Source: Pseudooceanicola sediminis (GTDB taxonomy: Bacteria; Pseudomonadota; Alphaproteobacteria; Rhodobacterales; Rhodobacteraceae). Taken from it: DNA of 64,000 bases. The notes under the pieces were generated by a model, which was not told the origin of the DNA, did not search any database, and was given only the letters and a program-made list of their open reading frames with translations. The stretch's first letter is position 1. Each line of letters begins with the position of its first letter. The stretch covers positions 72,976 to 136,975 of the forward strand of contig NZ_QWJJ01000007.1 in the NCBI RefSeq assembly GCF_003575965.1. Reading direction: 5' to 3'. Below, one piece after another: positions 8,812 through 17,054 of this stretch. A program made the translations under genes and the position numbers.

Positions 8812-9579
8812 TCAGCGGCGGTGAAACACGGGCGGGCGCCTGGATTCGAATGCGGCGCGCCCCTCGCGGGCGTCTTCGGTGGCGAAACAGATCGCCTGCA
8901 GGTCGCGTTCATAGGCGACGGCCTGTTCCAGGGGCATGTTATAGGCCGCCTTCAGATTTGCACGCGCGGTTTCGGCGGCTATGGGGGCACGCGACGCGAT
9001 GGTCGCGGCGATTTCGCGGGCGCGCGATTGCAGGGTCTCCGGCGCTGTCAGTTCCGACACGAGGCCCCAGGCCAGCGCCTTGTCCGCGTCGATCAGGTCG
9101 CCTGTCATCACCATCATCGCCGCGTTCGACGGGCCGACGGAATGGGCCAGCAGCGCCGTCATGCCGCCGCCGCCGATCCAGCCCAGCTTGATCTCAGGGG
9201 CGGCGAAACGGGCCACCTCGGACGCGATGCGGATGTCGCAGGACAGCGCCATTTCCAGGCCTCCGCCCATGGCATAGCCGTTCACCGCCGCGATGGACGG
9301 TTTCAGCAGGGCGCGCAACGCGTCGCAGTATTCGGGGCGATTGCGAAAATCCCACGGCGTCGCATAGCGGTCGAGTTCGGAGATATCGGACCCGGCGCAA
9401 AAGGCGCGCCCGGTACCGGTCAGGATGACGCAGCGGACGGCATCGGAGGCGTTGCAGGTGGTGACCGCCTCGATCATCAGGGTGGCCATTTCCGGGGTCA
9501 TGGCGTTGAGCTTGTCCGGTCGGTTGTAGGTGATCGTGGCGATCCCGTCGGCAATGTCCAGGGTCAGGGGGACGCTCAT
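8812..9579 (-). CDS. enoyl-CoA hydratase/isomerase family protein
   Basis: A crotonase-fold enzyme of 255 aa. Both acid residues of a true hydratase are present: the Glu in GGGLEMALSCD and the Glu in AAPEIKLGW. The oxyanion-hole region CAGSDISELD is conserved. It should add water to, or isomerise, an enoyl-CoA in the cytoplasm. Its start overlaps the stop of the upstream binding-protein-like gene (ATGA), which in turn overlaps the CoA transferase, so these three are made as a coupled set. The acyl substrate is unknown but is probably generated by that CoA transferase. Confidence 0.92.
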   Translation of the reverse strand: MSVPLTLDIADGIATITYNRPDKLNAMTPEMATLMIEAVTTCNASDAVRCVILTGTGRAFCAGSDISELDRYATPWDFRNRPEYCDALRALLKPSIAAVNGYAMGGGLEMALSCDIRIASEVARFAAPEIKLGWIGGGGMTALLAHSVGPSNAAMMVMTGDLIDADKALAWGLVSELTAPETLQSRAREIAATIASRAPIAAETARANLKAAYNMPLEQAVAYERDLQAICFATEDAREGRAAFESRRPPVFHRR

Positions 9580-10700
9580 GCGGTGGTCCTTTCGGGCAGG
9601 CTTTGATCGAACATGTCGCGCAGGGTGGCGACGGCGCGGGGCGCGGGCGTGCGGGCGGCGAAGGCATCGCGCAGATGCGCCGAGGCGCGGGATTGAAAGG
9701 CGATATAGCCGTCGTGGCGGGGGCGGATCGTCGCTGCCTCCAGCGTGGTGGTGGTGTTGTGGTAGAAATTGCCCCAGGCGGCGTTGACGCGGCCGTCGGC
9801 CCAGGCGCTGCGCAGACCCGGCTGGCCGTCATGGTCGGGGATGAAGCCGCGCTGCACCTCGGGGCTGAGCAGCCAGAGGAGGTGACTGCGCAGCGCATCG
9901 GTGACATCGGCACGGCGCGAGATGGCGATGCCGGTGCCACCCAGGATCGAGCCGGGGCGGTGCCCCTGCACCGGCGCGTCATGAAAGGCGACGGCGCGCG
10001 CGGCGCGGGTATAGTTGACGTAGCCGTAGACCAGCGGGATCAGGTGGATGTCGTCCTGGCTGCTGAGGTGATTGAGCAGGCCGATGGGGTTCAGGGTGCG
10101 GGCCTGTTCAGGCGTGCGCGCCGCCAGCGGGGCCAGGATCTCATAGGCCTGCACCGCGATCCCGTCGTCGGGCCAGCCACCGTCGCGCATGTCGAGGCCC
10201 GGATCCAGCGCGGCGCAGACCGACAGGAAACTGAGCGCGGCATGGGGCCCGGCCAGCGACAGGGCGGTGTACCCGCGCTGGCTGATCGCGTCGACCTGCG
10301 CCCATGTCGTCGGGGTCTCGGTCAGATCCGGGCGCAGGGCCATGACCTGCGTGGCGGCATCCAGCGGCAGCGCCCACTGGTGGCCTGCCATCGTGTAGCT
10401 GGCGTAGGCCGGGCCGATGGCCTGTCCGGCAATGGTGGCGAGGTCATCCGGGGCGAACACGTCGTCCAGCGGGCGCAGGCAATCGGTGGCCAGCGCCTCG
10501 CCCAGGTGGGGGTGATCCAGAACGACGAGGTCATAGAGTGCGCAGAGGTCCGCGATTGGGGCGGATTCGAACCCCTCCAGCGGCTGAACGGACCAGTCGA
10601 CGGGGCCATGCGCGGCAGCAAGGGCGTTGTAGCCGCGCGGATGGTCCCAGGTGAGGCCGCGCAAGCGGGCCGGAGTGGTCATGCCTGCACCGGTCGTCAT
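9576..10700 (-). CDS. solute-binding-protein-like protein without signal peptide
   Basis: A 374-aa protein resembling ABC sugar-binding proteins of the extracellular solute-binding protein 1 type, but with no signal peptide: after a few residues it enters TTPARLRGLTWDHPRGYNA. Motifs such as YDLVVLDHPHLGEAL (near 60) and GGTGIAISRRAD (near 265) fit a two-lobed periplasmic binding fold. Both ends are coupled: the start overlaps the CoA-transferase stop (ATGA) and the stop overlaps the enoyl-CoA hydratase start. An internal Met six residues in (MTTPARL) is an alternative start that does not change the conclusion. It probably works in the cytoplasm as a ligand-binding partner or chaperone of the CoA enzymes rather than in transport. 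That role is inference. Confidence 0.75.
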   Translation of the reverse strand: MTTGAGMTTPARLRGLTWDHPRGYNALAAAHGPVDWSVQPLEGFESAPIADLCALYDLVVLDHPHLGEALATDCLRPLDDVFAPDDLATIAGQAIGPAYASYTMAGHQWALPLDAATQVMALRPDLTETPTTWAQVDAISQRGYTALSLAGPHAALSFLSVCAALDPGLDMRDGGWPDDGIAVQAYEILAPLAARTPEQARTLNPIGLLNHLSSQDDIHLIPLVYGYVNYTRAARAVAFHDAPVQGHRPGSILGGTGIAISRRADVTDALRSHLLWLLSPEVQRGFIPDHDGQPGLRSAWADGRVNAAWGNFYHNTTTTLEAATIRPRHDGYIAFQSRASAHLRDAFAARTPAPRAVATLRDMFDQSLPERTTA

Positions 10701-11890
10701 GCCTGCCCCCGCCCGATGGCGCCCTCGGCCGCAAGACCGGCGAGGTCGTCGTCACTGAACCCCGCCGCGCGCAGGATTTCATCGGTATGTTCGCCGGTCA
10801 GCGGCGCGCCCCGGCGCAATTGCGACGGCGTGCGGGAAAAGCGGATGGGAAAGCCGGGCGTCTTGACGTGTCCTTCGGTCGGGTGGTCGTATTCGATGAA
10901 GGTGCCGTTATGGGCAATCTGCGGATCCGCGACCAGGTCGGCATAGCCATAGACCGGCCCGGCCCAGATGCCCTGTGCATCCAGCCGCGCCAGCACCTCG
11001 GCCGAGGAAAACGGCGCGATGGCGTCGCGCACCAGCGCAAAGGTCGCGTCGCGGTCGTGCCAACCGGCAGCGGTTTCATCCAGTCCGGCCAGCGCGGGCG
11101 CATCGAGTGCCGCGGCAAGGCCGGGGAAATTCGGCATTGCCAGCGCGATATAGCCATCGGTCGTGGCAAAGGTGCCATAGGGCGCGCGGATGTAGACATG
11201 GGCGTGCGGCTCGGCGCTGCGGTCCTGCGGCTTGTGACCGACGGTAAAGACCGACAGTTCCTGCATCTGCAACGTGGTGATGGCATCCAGCATGTTGACC
11301 TCGACCTTCTGGCCCTCGCCGGTGCGTTCACGGTGCAGCAGGGCGGCCAGCGCGCCCTCGAACGCGGTATAGGCGGTGACGGCATCGACCAGGTACTGCC
11401 CGGCGGCCTGCGGCGGTTCGCCCGCGCGCCCCGTCGACATCATCGCGCCCGACATGGCCTGCAACAGCAGGTCCTGCCCGGGGCGCTGCGCATGGGGGCC
11501 GTCTTCGCCATAGCCGGTCATCGAGACATAGATCAGGCGCGGATTGATGGCCGAAAGCGTGTCGTAATCCACCCCCAGTCGCCCGGCGACCCCGGCGCGA
11601 TAGTTCTGGATGAAGACGTCGGCCTTTTCCACCAGCTTGCGCATCACGCGCTGGCCGCCGGGGGATTTCAGGTCGATCGCAAGCGAGCGTTTGTTGCGGT
11701 TCAGGGACAGGAACGACACGTTGATCCTGTTGCCGGTGATGCCGCCCGCAGGCGCGTGGCGCTGCCATTCGCCGGAGAGGGGTTCAACCTTGATCACATC
11801 CGCCCCGAGGTCACCAAGGCGTTGCGCCGCAAAGGGGCCCGCCATGGCGATGGAGCAATCCAGTACGGTGTAGCCGCTGAGTATTCCCAT
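10697..11890 (-). CDS. CaiB/BaiF family (type III) CoA transferase
   Basis: A 397-aa family III CoA transferase. The N-terminal Rossmann part has LDCSIAMAGPFAAQRLGDLG and ADVIKVEP. The catalytic Asp is present in PGQDLLLQAMSG (Asp140), where an aspartyl-CoA anhydride forms during transfer. These cytosolic interlocked dimers move CoA between carboxylates such as succinate or formate and an organic acid. This gene is the first of a coupled trio (CoA transferase, binding-protein homologue, enoyl-CoA hydratase) and follows the SDR gene after 36 bp, so it may activate a carboxylic acid made by the dehydrogenases upstream. Donor and acceptor are unknown. Confidence 0.93.
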   Translation of the reverse strand: MGILSGYTVLDCSIAMAGPFAAQRLGDLGADVIKVEPLSGEWQRHAPAGGITGNRINVSFLSLNRNKRSLAIDLKSPGGQRVMRKLVEKADVFIQNYRAGVAGRLGVDYDTLSAINPRLIYVSMTGYGEDGPHAQRPGQDLLLQAMSGAMMSTGRAGEPPQAAGQYLVDAVTAYTAFEGALAALLHRERTGEGQKVEVNMLDAITTLQMQELSVFTVGHKPQDRSAEPHAHVYIRAPYGTFATTDGYIALAMPNFPGLAAALDAPALAGLDETAAGWHDRDATFALVRDAIAPFSSAEVLARLDAQGIWAGPVYGYADLVADPQIAHNGTFIEYDHPTEGHVKTPGFPIRFSRTPSQLRRGAPLTGEHTDEILRAAGFSDDDLAGLAAEGAIGRGQA

Positions 11891-11926
11891 GAAAAATATC
11901 CGATATGGGTTTGAGTTTGCTGACCC

Positions 11927-12715
11927 TCAGGTCATGTTCCAGCCGCCATCGACGGCGATGTTCTGGCCGGTGATGAAGCCGGCGCCTTCGGACGCGAGAA
12001 ACAGGATCGCGGCGGCGATGTCGTGCGGCGTGCCGCGCCGCTTGACCGCCTGGTGATCCATGACGAATTTCACGTATCCCTCGGGGTCGGGGTGGATCTT
12101 TTCCGCGTCGGTGGGAAAGGCCCCCGGCGCGATGGCGTTGACGGTGATGCCCCATTTGCCGAACTCGCGCGCCCAGGCGCGGGTCAGGCCCAGCAGCGCG
12201 CCCTTGGATTGCACGTAGGGGGTCAGGTTTTCCCACCCCCCGGTCAGGGTGATCGAGGTGACGTTGATCACCCGGCCCCAGCCCTGTGCCCGCATCCCCG
12301 GCAGGGCGGCGGCCATGCAGATCAGCGCCGCCTCGACGTTGACCGCATGGACGGTGCGGTGTTCCTCAAGGGTGAATTCCTCGAACGGTTTCGACGGATA
12401 GATCGCGGCATTGTTGATCACCACGTCCAGCGGTTTGTCGGCGGTGATCCGGGCCAGCGTGGCGCGCAGCCCGGCGACATCCGCAAGGTCGATCTCAAGC
12501 AGGTGCAGGCGGGCGGCCTGTGCCTCGGGCGTGTCGGCCAGCAGGCTGGCGTTCTTGGAATGGTCACGGTCCAGCGCAAAGACCTCGGCGCCTTCGGCCA
12601 GCATGTCGAGCGTGGTCTGATGACCCAGCCCACCGGACGCCCCCGTATAGAGGACACGTCGCCCGGCAAGGCGGCCCTGCGCGACAGCACCGGCAACGGC
12701 TGAGGGAGAGTTCAT
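11927..12715 (-). CDS. SDR family NAD(P)-dependent oxidoreductase
   Basis: A classical short-chain dehydrogenase of 262 aa. The dinucleotide motif TGASGGLG is near residue 25, NNAAIYP near 106, and the catalytic Ser and YVQSK (Tyr-x3-Lys) near 153-175. The C-terminus ends in the usual GQNIAVDGGW. It should oxidise or reduce an alcohol/ketone pair in the cytoplasm. The start overlaps the stop of the DUF4432 gene (ATGA), tying it to the sugar-processing genes. Its role is probably oxidation of a hydroxyl on the imported sugar or polyol. Confidence 0.93.
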   Translation of the reverse strand: MNSPSAVAGAVAQGRLAGRRVLYTGASGGLGHQTTLDMLAEGAEVFALDRDHSKNASLLADTPEAQAARLHLLEIDLADVAGLRATLARITADKPLDVVINNAAIYPSKPFEEFTLEEHRTVHAVNVEAALICMAAALPGMRAQGWGRVINVTSITLTGGWENLTPYVQSKGALLGLTRAWAREFGKWGITVNAIAPGAFPTDAEKIHPDPEGYVKFVMDHQAVKRRGTPHDIAAAILFLASEGAGFITGQNIAVDGGWNMT

Positions 12716-13890
12716 GAGCGGCCTCCGATCGGGGTGAAGGTGCCCGAGGGTGCGGGGAAATCTTCCTTCGGCTGGGCCGCGATGGCGGTGATGCGGGCCT
12801 CGGCGGCGGCGATGGCGGCGGCATCCGGCAGGATGGAAAAGGTGCTGTCATAGCGTCGTTCGTCGCCATGGTTCAGCCATGTCATCTCGTCCCGCGCGCG
12901 GGCGGCGTCATTGCCCAGGACATGGTTCGAGGAGGGTTCGATCCCCATCGCATACTGGCCCTGCTGAAAGTTCTGCCACTGGTACTGGCAGGGGAACTGG
13001 TCCTTGCGGGTGGTGACCATGAAGCCGAGGCCGAGGCGGTCATTGACCAGCGCGACGGGCACGCGGCCCGCGTCATCCGCGCCCATCTCGTGCTGCCAGA
13101 CCTGTTCGTGAAACCCGGCCTGCGGGGCGGGCATGGTGCGATAGCCTGCGTTCTGGGCGCGGTAACTCTCGGCATGGGCGGCCCAGACCACGTCGCGCAC
13201 GGGGGCAAGGTAACGCGCCCCCTCCTCCAGCACCGGATGGCCGACGTTGATGTGATAGCAGAACATGTGCGGCGTGCGGTAGAAACCGCGGTTCACCACG
13301 CGATCCGACAGGGTGATGTCGTTGCTGCCCACCTCGACCTCGATCCGGCGGTGCAGTTCCAGGTGTTCGCCAAAGACGGTGCCCTGCGTCACCACGCCTT
13401 CGGCCCACAGAAAGCAGCGGTCGCCGTCCCACCGCTCGCCATGGCCGGTCAGCCGCGCGGGAATGGTGCCGATGCGCCCGTGCAGGGAATGGCGCGCGGT
13501 TGCGCGCGGACCATAGGTGTATTCGGGGGTCGGCACCTCGGCCATGAACAGGATGTGATCCAGCCCGCAGGTGATCATCAGCCCGGAAAAGCTGCGCATC
13601 CAGCCCAGCCCGCCTTCGCCCTCGGGTTCATGCAGGGCGGGGTGTCGGAACCCGGCGGGAGAGTGCCAGCCGATGGCCTGCCCGCGAAAGTCGCAATCCG
13701 CGATGTCCATCGCGCGGTCGATCAGCACGGTAAAGCGCAGGCCCGTGCCGGTGCGAAACTCCAGCAGGCGGATGCCGCGTTCCACGCCGTCGTCCAGCAC
13801 CATGCTGCGCACGCCCGCCGCATGGGACAGGTTGCCGCTGAGCGCCTCGGCCTCATGCCGGGACAGGTTCTTGCCATAGAGCTTGACCAT
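12712..13890 (-). CDS. DUF4432 family aldose-1-epimerase-like protein
   Basis: A 392-aa protein with the galactose-mutarotase-like beta-sandwich of DUF4432. The ATG at 13890 is chosen because GGAG precedes it and because longer frames would run into the neighbouring TIM-barrel gene. Visible family features: VLIDRAMDIADCDFRG, a glycine-rich LMITCGLDHI loop near 115, HGRIGTIPA near 145 and HMFCYHINVGHPVLEEGA near 225, the histidines being likely active-site residues. Relatives interconvert anomers or isomerise sugar acids in carbohydrate clusters. It is coupled by ATGA to the downstream SDR and lies behind the isomerase gene. The precise activity is unproven. Confidence 0.85.
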   Translation of the reverse strand: MVKLYGKNLSRHEAEALSGNLSHAAGVRSMVLDDGVERGIRLLEFRTGTGLRFTVLIDRAMDIADCDFRGQAIGWHSPAGFRHPALHEPEGEGGLGWMRSFSGLMITCGLDHILFMAEVPTPEYTYGPRATARHSLHGRIGTIPARLTGHGERWDGDRCFLWAEGVVTQGTVFGEHLELHRRIEVEVGSNDITLSDRVVNRGFYRTPHMFCYHINVGHPVLEEGARYLAPVRDVVWAAHAESYRAQNAGYRTMPAPQAGFHEQVWQHEMGADDAGRVPVALVNDRLGLGFMVTTRKDQFPCQYQWQNFQQGQYAMGIEPSSNHVLGNDAARARDEMTWLNHGDERRYDSTFSILPDAAAIAAAEARITAIAAQPKEDFPAPSGTFTPIGGRS

Positions 13891-13981
13891 GACGTCTCCG
13901 TTTGCCGCCCATGTCGTCGGGGGCATTGTCGTTGGGGTCTTCGGGGGTGGCGGGCCGAAGGGGTCGGCCCGCCCGGTGGGA

Positions 13982-14896
13982 TCAGCAGCCGTTGGCGCGC
14001 ATCTTGCCGTCGATGAAGGCCTTGGCGCGGGGCACGTCCGATTCATCGAGGTGTTCGATGATCATCGGGATATTGGGGTGCTTTTTCGCCAGCCGCCGGA
14101 AATAGAGGTCATAGTTCAGCTCTCCCAGACCCGGGGCGGGCAGCTCGATCTCGCCCACGCCGCGGAAGGTGTGGGATTCCGCCGCCGTGTCGTCGCCGAT
14201 GTCGGAGTGCTTTTCGGACTTGTCGTCGCCCGACCGTTTCACGTCCTTGGCATGGGCGATCTTGATCTTGTCGGACAGGGCGTCAAAGACCTGGTTCAGG
14301 ATCTTGTCCATGTCGTCGATGTTGTGGGCCTCGAAATAATTGGTCGGGTCCATCAGCAGGCCAAGGCCGGGGTGGTCGACCTCGGCGAACATGCGCAGGG
14401 TTTCCTCGACGCTGCCGACGACGTTGTTGACGTAGGTTTCCAGCAGGAAGACCGACCCGTGATCATAGGCGAATTGCGCAAGGTCCGCGATTACGGCACG
14501 GCAATCGTCCCAGCCTTCCTCGGTCTTGTTCTTGGGGTGATGCACCCAGTCCGAGGTGGTGTCGAAGGTGCCGGTTTCCGAAATCACGTAGGGCGACCCG
14601 AGGTACTGGGCATGGGCCAGCAGTTCCTTGAGGCGGCCGTTGCGCCTGGCGCGTTCGCCCGCGTCGGGGTGCACGATGTTGGTATAGGCGGAAATGCACG
14701 ACACCGGCAGGTGATGATCGCGGAAGGTGTCGCGGATGGTGCGGCATTTTTCCGGTGTGACCTGCCCGTCGGTCACGTCGATGTCCTTGAAGTGCAGATC
14801 AAGCTGCACGGTGTTGAAGTCGTGGCCGCGAATGATTTCGGCGGTCTTCTTCAGCTCGTACGGGAAATATCCCGAAAAGATCCCGGTTTGCATCAT
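13982..14896 (-). CDS. sugar phosphate isomerase/epimerase-like TIM-barrel protein
   Basis: A 304-aa AP-endonuclease-2 superfamily (xylose-isomerase-like) TIM barrel. Candidate metal ligands on successive strands are seen in SETGTFDTTSDW (near 103), FLLETYVNN (near 147), LLMDPTNYFEAHN (near 177), KIKIAHAKDVKRSG (near 205) and MIIEHLDESD near 282. Enzymes of this shape isomerise or epimerise sugars and inositol derivatives with a divalent cation. It sits 15 bp after the Gfo/Idh/MocA gene, a pairing typical of inositol- or keto-sugar-type pathways where a dehydrogenase product is re-isomerised. The residues between about 215 and 245 are unusually acidic and lysine-rich. Confidence 0.88.
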   Translation of the reverse strand: MMQTGIFSGYFPYELKKTAEIIRGHDFNTVQLDLHFKDIDVTDGQVTPEKCRTIRDTFRDHHLPVSCISAYTNIVHPDAGERARRNGRLKELLAHAQYLGSPYVISETGTFDTTSDWVHHPKNKTEEGWDDCRAVIADLAQFAYDHGSVFLLETYVNNVVGSVEETLRMFAEVDHPGLGLLMDPTNYFEAHNIDDMDKILNQVFDALSDKIKIAHAKDVKRSGDDKSEKHSDIGDDTAAESHTFRGVGEIELPAPGLGELNYDLYFRRLAKKHPNIPMIIEHLDESDVPRAKAFIDGKMRANGC

Positions 14897-14911
14897 GGTG
14901 TGTTTCCTCCC

Positions 14912-15997
14912 TCAGTCTTGTGAAATGTCGAGTTGGACCGTGCGGCCCGTGTCGATGGATAGATACGCCGCCTCGACAAGCGCCATCGTGCGGACGTTGT
15001 CCGCGACGTTCAGAACCGGTTGGGTGCCCGCGTGCAGCGCGTATTGCAGTTGTTCCATCACGCCGACGAAGGCGTCCGGAAACCACATCGTGTCCCATGT
15101 CGGGCTGACCCATTTGCCGCCCGTGTCGTCGATGGAATTGTACGACAGGGTCGAGGCCGCGCCGGTGGGCCAGCCGATGCTGCCCTTGGCCGCGCCCCTG
15201 GTCCCCTCGACCCGCCAGGTGATATGCTGATCATCCTGGTAGCCCTCGGCACGCGGGCCGGACCACACGTCCTCGGTGCTCAGCGCCAGCAGGCCCGAGG
15301 CAAAGCGCAGCGTGGTGACGACGATGCCGTCGGTATGGGCAAATTCGGTGCGCGGGTCGGTGCGGGTGACGCAGGTGACCTCCTCGGGGTCTCCGAACAG
15401 AAAGCGCAGCGCGTCAAGATGATGCACCGACATGTTGGCCAGCGTCAGGCGGTCGTAGCCTTGCAGGAACCCCTGCCAGTGCGGGATGGCGTGCATGTCG
15501 ATCTGCGCGAACACCGGATCGCCCAGCGTGCCGCTGTCCAGCAGTTGTTTCAGCACCTGCATCGACTGGTCATAGCGCATGTTCTGATTGACGCTCAGCA
15601 GCTTGCCCGCCGCCGCGGCCTCGTCCCGCAGGGCGCGGGCCTCCTCCAGCGACAGGGCCAGCGGTTTCTGCGCCAGGATCGCCTTGACGTGCGGCGCGGC
15701 CAGCGCCTGGCGGATCAGCGCGGGTTGCAGATCGGGCGGATAGGCGATGTCGACGATTTCGACATCCGTGTCGGCAATCAGGTCTTCGGGCGTGTCGTGC
15801 ACCTTGCCGATGCTCCAGCGGTCGGCCACGGCCTGCGCATGGGATTTCGTGCGCGACGCGATGGCGACCACCGGAAACCCGGCGCTGTCGTAGGCGGCAA
15901 GGTGGCAATCGGCCATGATCATGCCCGCGCCGATCGCGCCGATCCTGTAGGTGCGGACGCGGACCTCCGGGTCCGGTCTGAATGCGAAATCTCTCAT
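14912..15997 (-). CDS. Gfo/Idh/MocA family oxidoreductase
   Basis: A 361-aa NAD(P)-dependent sugar or polyol dehydrogenase. The Rossmann motif GAIGAGMIM is near residue 21. The family catalytic lysine is in AQKPLALS (usually EKP, here QKP) near 110. The substrate-side helix NMSVHHLDALRFLFGD (near 185) carries the conserved His. The C-terminal half is the alpha/beta sheet domain that binds the sugar. It lies between the ABC ATPase genes and the TIM-barrel isomerase and probably catalyses the first oxidation of the imported compound. The cofactor is predicted, not shown. Confidence 0.92.
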   Translation of the reverse strand: MRDFAFRPDPEVRVRTYRIGAIGAGMIMADCHLAAYDSAGFPVVAIASRTKSHAQAVADRWSIGKVHDTPEDLIADTDVEIVDIAYPPDLQPALIRQALAAPHVKAILAQKPLALSLEEARALRDEAAAAGKLLSVNQNMRYDQSMQVLKQLLDSGTLGDPVFAQIDMHAIPHWQGFLQGYDRLTLANMSVHHLDALRFLFGDPEEVTCVTRTDPRTEFAHTDGIVVTTLRFASGLLALSTEDVWSGPRAEGYQDDQHITWRVEGTRGAAKGSIGWPTGAASTLSYNSIDDTGGKWVSPTWDTMWFPDAFVGVMEQLQYALHAGTQPVLNVADNVRTMALVEAAYLSIDTGRTVQLDISQD

Positions 15998-16040
15998 GGG
16001 TTCTCCCTCCCCTGCCCGGGTTCACCGGGCCTCCCTTTCG

Positions 16041-17054
16041 TCAGTGTGCAGCCAGCGCCGCGCCTGAGGTGTCGAAAAAATGCGCCCGGCCCGCGTCGAC
16101 CGACAGGGCGACCGGCTGGCCGGTGGTGAACCGGGGCTGACCGCGCAGCGTGGCGCGCAGGCTCTGCCCCGCCAGATCGACGCTGATCGTGGTGAAACCG
16201 CCCAGCGGCTCGACCTCGGTGATGCGCGCGCCCTCGCCCGGCGCGACGCGCAGGTTTTCGGGCCGCACGCCCAGGCTGTCGGCGCCCTGCGGCCCCTGCA
16301 CCTGCAACGACGCGGCCAGCGCCATCGGCACCACGTTCATCGCCGGCGCCCCCAGCATCCCGGCGACGTAGGTCGAGTTCGGGTGGCGATAGATGTCTTC
16401 CGGCGTGCCGGTCTGGCAGATGCGGCCGGCCTGGAACACCGCCATGCCATCCGCGACCGACATCGCCTCTTCCTGGTCATGGGTGACATAGACCAGCGTC
16501 TTGCCCATTTCCTGCTGGATCCGGCGCAGTTCCACGCGGGTCTGTTCGCGCAGGCGCGCGTCCAGCGCCGAAATCGGGTCGTCCATCAGGTAGGCGACCG
16601 GATCGCGCACCAGCGCGCGGGCGATGGCAACGCGCTGACGTTCGCCGCCCGACAGCTGCGCGGGCGGCTTGTGCAGGATGTGGCCGATGTGCAGTTTCTC
16701 GCACACCTCCGCCACGCGCGCGGCGATCTTGTCCGGCGCGACGCGCCGTTCGACCAGCGGAAAGCGGATATTGTCCAGCGCCGACATATGCGGAAACAGC
16801 GCCAGGTTCTGAAACACCATCGCCACGTTGCGCTGTGCCGGGCCGATGCCGGTGACCGGGCGGCCGTCGATCAGGATTTCGCCCGCGTCGGGTTTTTCCA
16901 GCCCCAGGATCAGCTTGAGAATGGTGGATTTGCCCGACAGCGGCGGGCCGAACAGGCAGAAGAACGCGTTGTCGCGGATGTCGAAGCTGACGTCATCCAC
17001 TGCCGTCACATCGCCGAACCGCTTGGTCACGTTGCGAAAGGAGATCGAGGCCAT
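16041..17054 (-). CDS. ABC transporter ATP-binding protein (MalK/UgpC type), Walker-B variant
   Basis: A 337-aa ATPase of the carbohydrate-importer type with an N-terminal nucleotide-binding domain and a C-terminal TOBE-like regulatory part from about 240. Walker A reads GPPLSGKST (36-44), the Q-loop VFQN, the signature LSGGE (134-138) and the H-loop VYVTHDQ. Walker B reads YLMDDP, so the catalytic Glu is replaced by Asp159. The start shares bases with the stop of the second ATPase gene (TGATG). The two ATPases probably form a heterodimer. Combined with the degenerate signature of the partner, one of the two ATP sites is predicted to be poor. Gene order (binding protein, two permeases, two ATPases) recalls the GlpSTPQV glycerol importer. 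Confidence 0.93.
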   Translation of the reverse strand: MASISFRNVTKRFGDVTAVDDVSFDIRDNAFFCLFGPPLSGKSTILKLILGLEKPDAGEILIDGRPVTGIGPAQRNVAMVFQNLALFPHMSALDNIRFPLVERRVAPDKIAARVAEVCEKLHIGHILHKPPAQLSGGERQRVAIARALVRDPVAYLMDDPISALDARLREQTRVELRRIQQEMGKTLVYVTHDQEEAMSVADGMAVFQAGRICQTGTPEDIYRHPNSTYVAGMLGAPAMNVVPMALAASLQVQGPQGADSLGVRPENLRVAPGEGARITEVEPLGGFTTISVDLAGQSLRATLRGQPRFTTGQPVALSVDAGRAHFFDTSGAALAAH

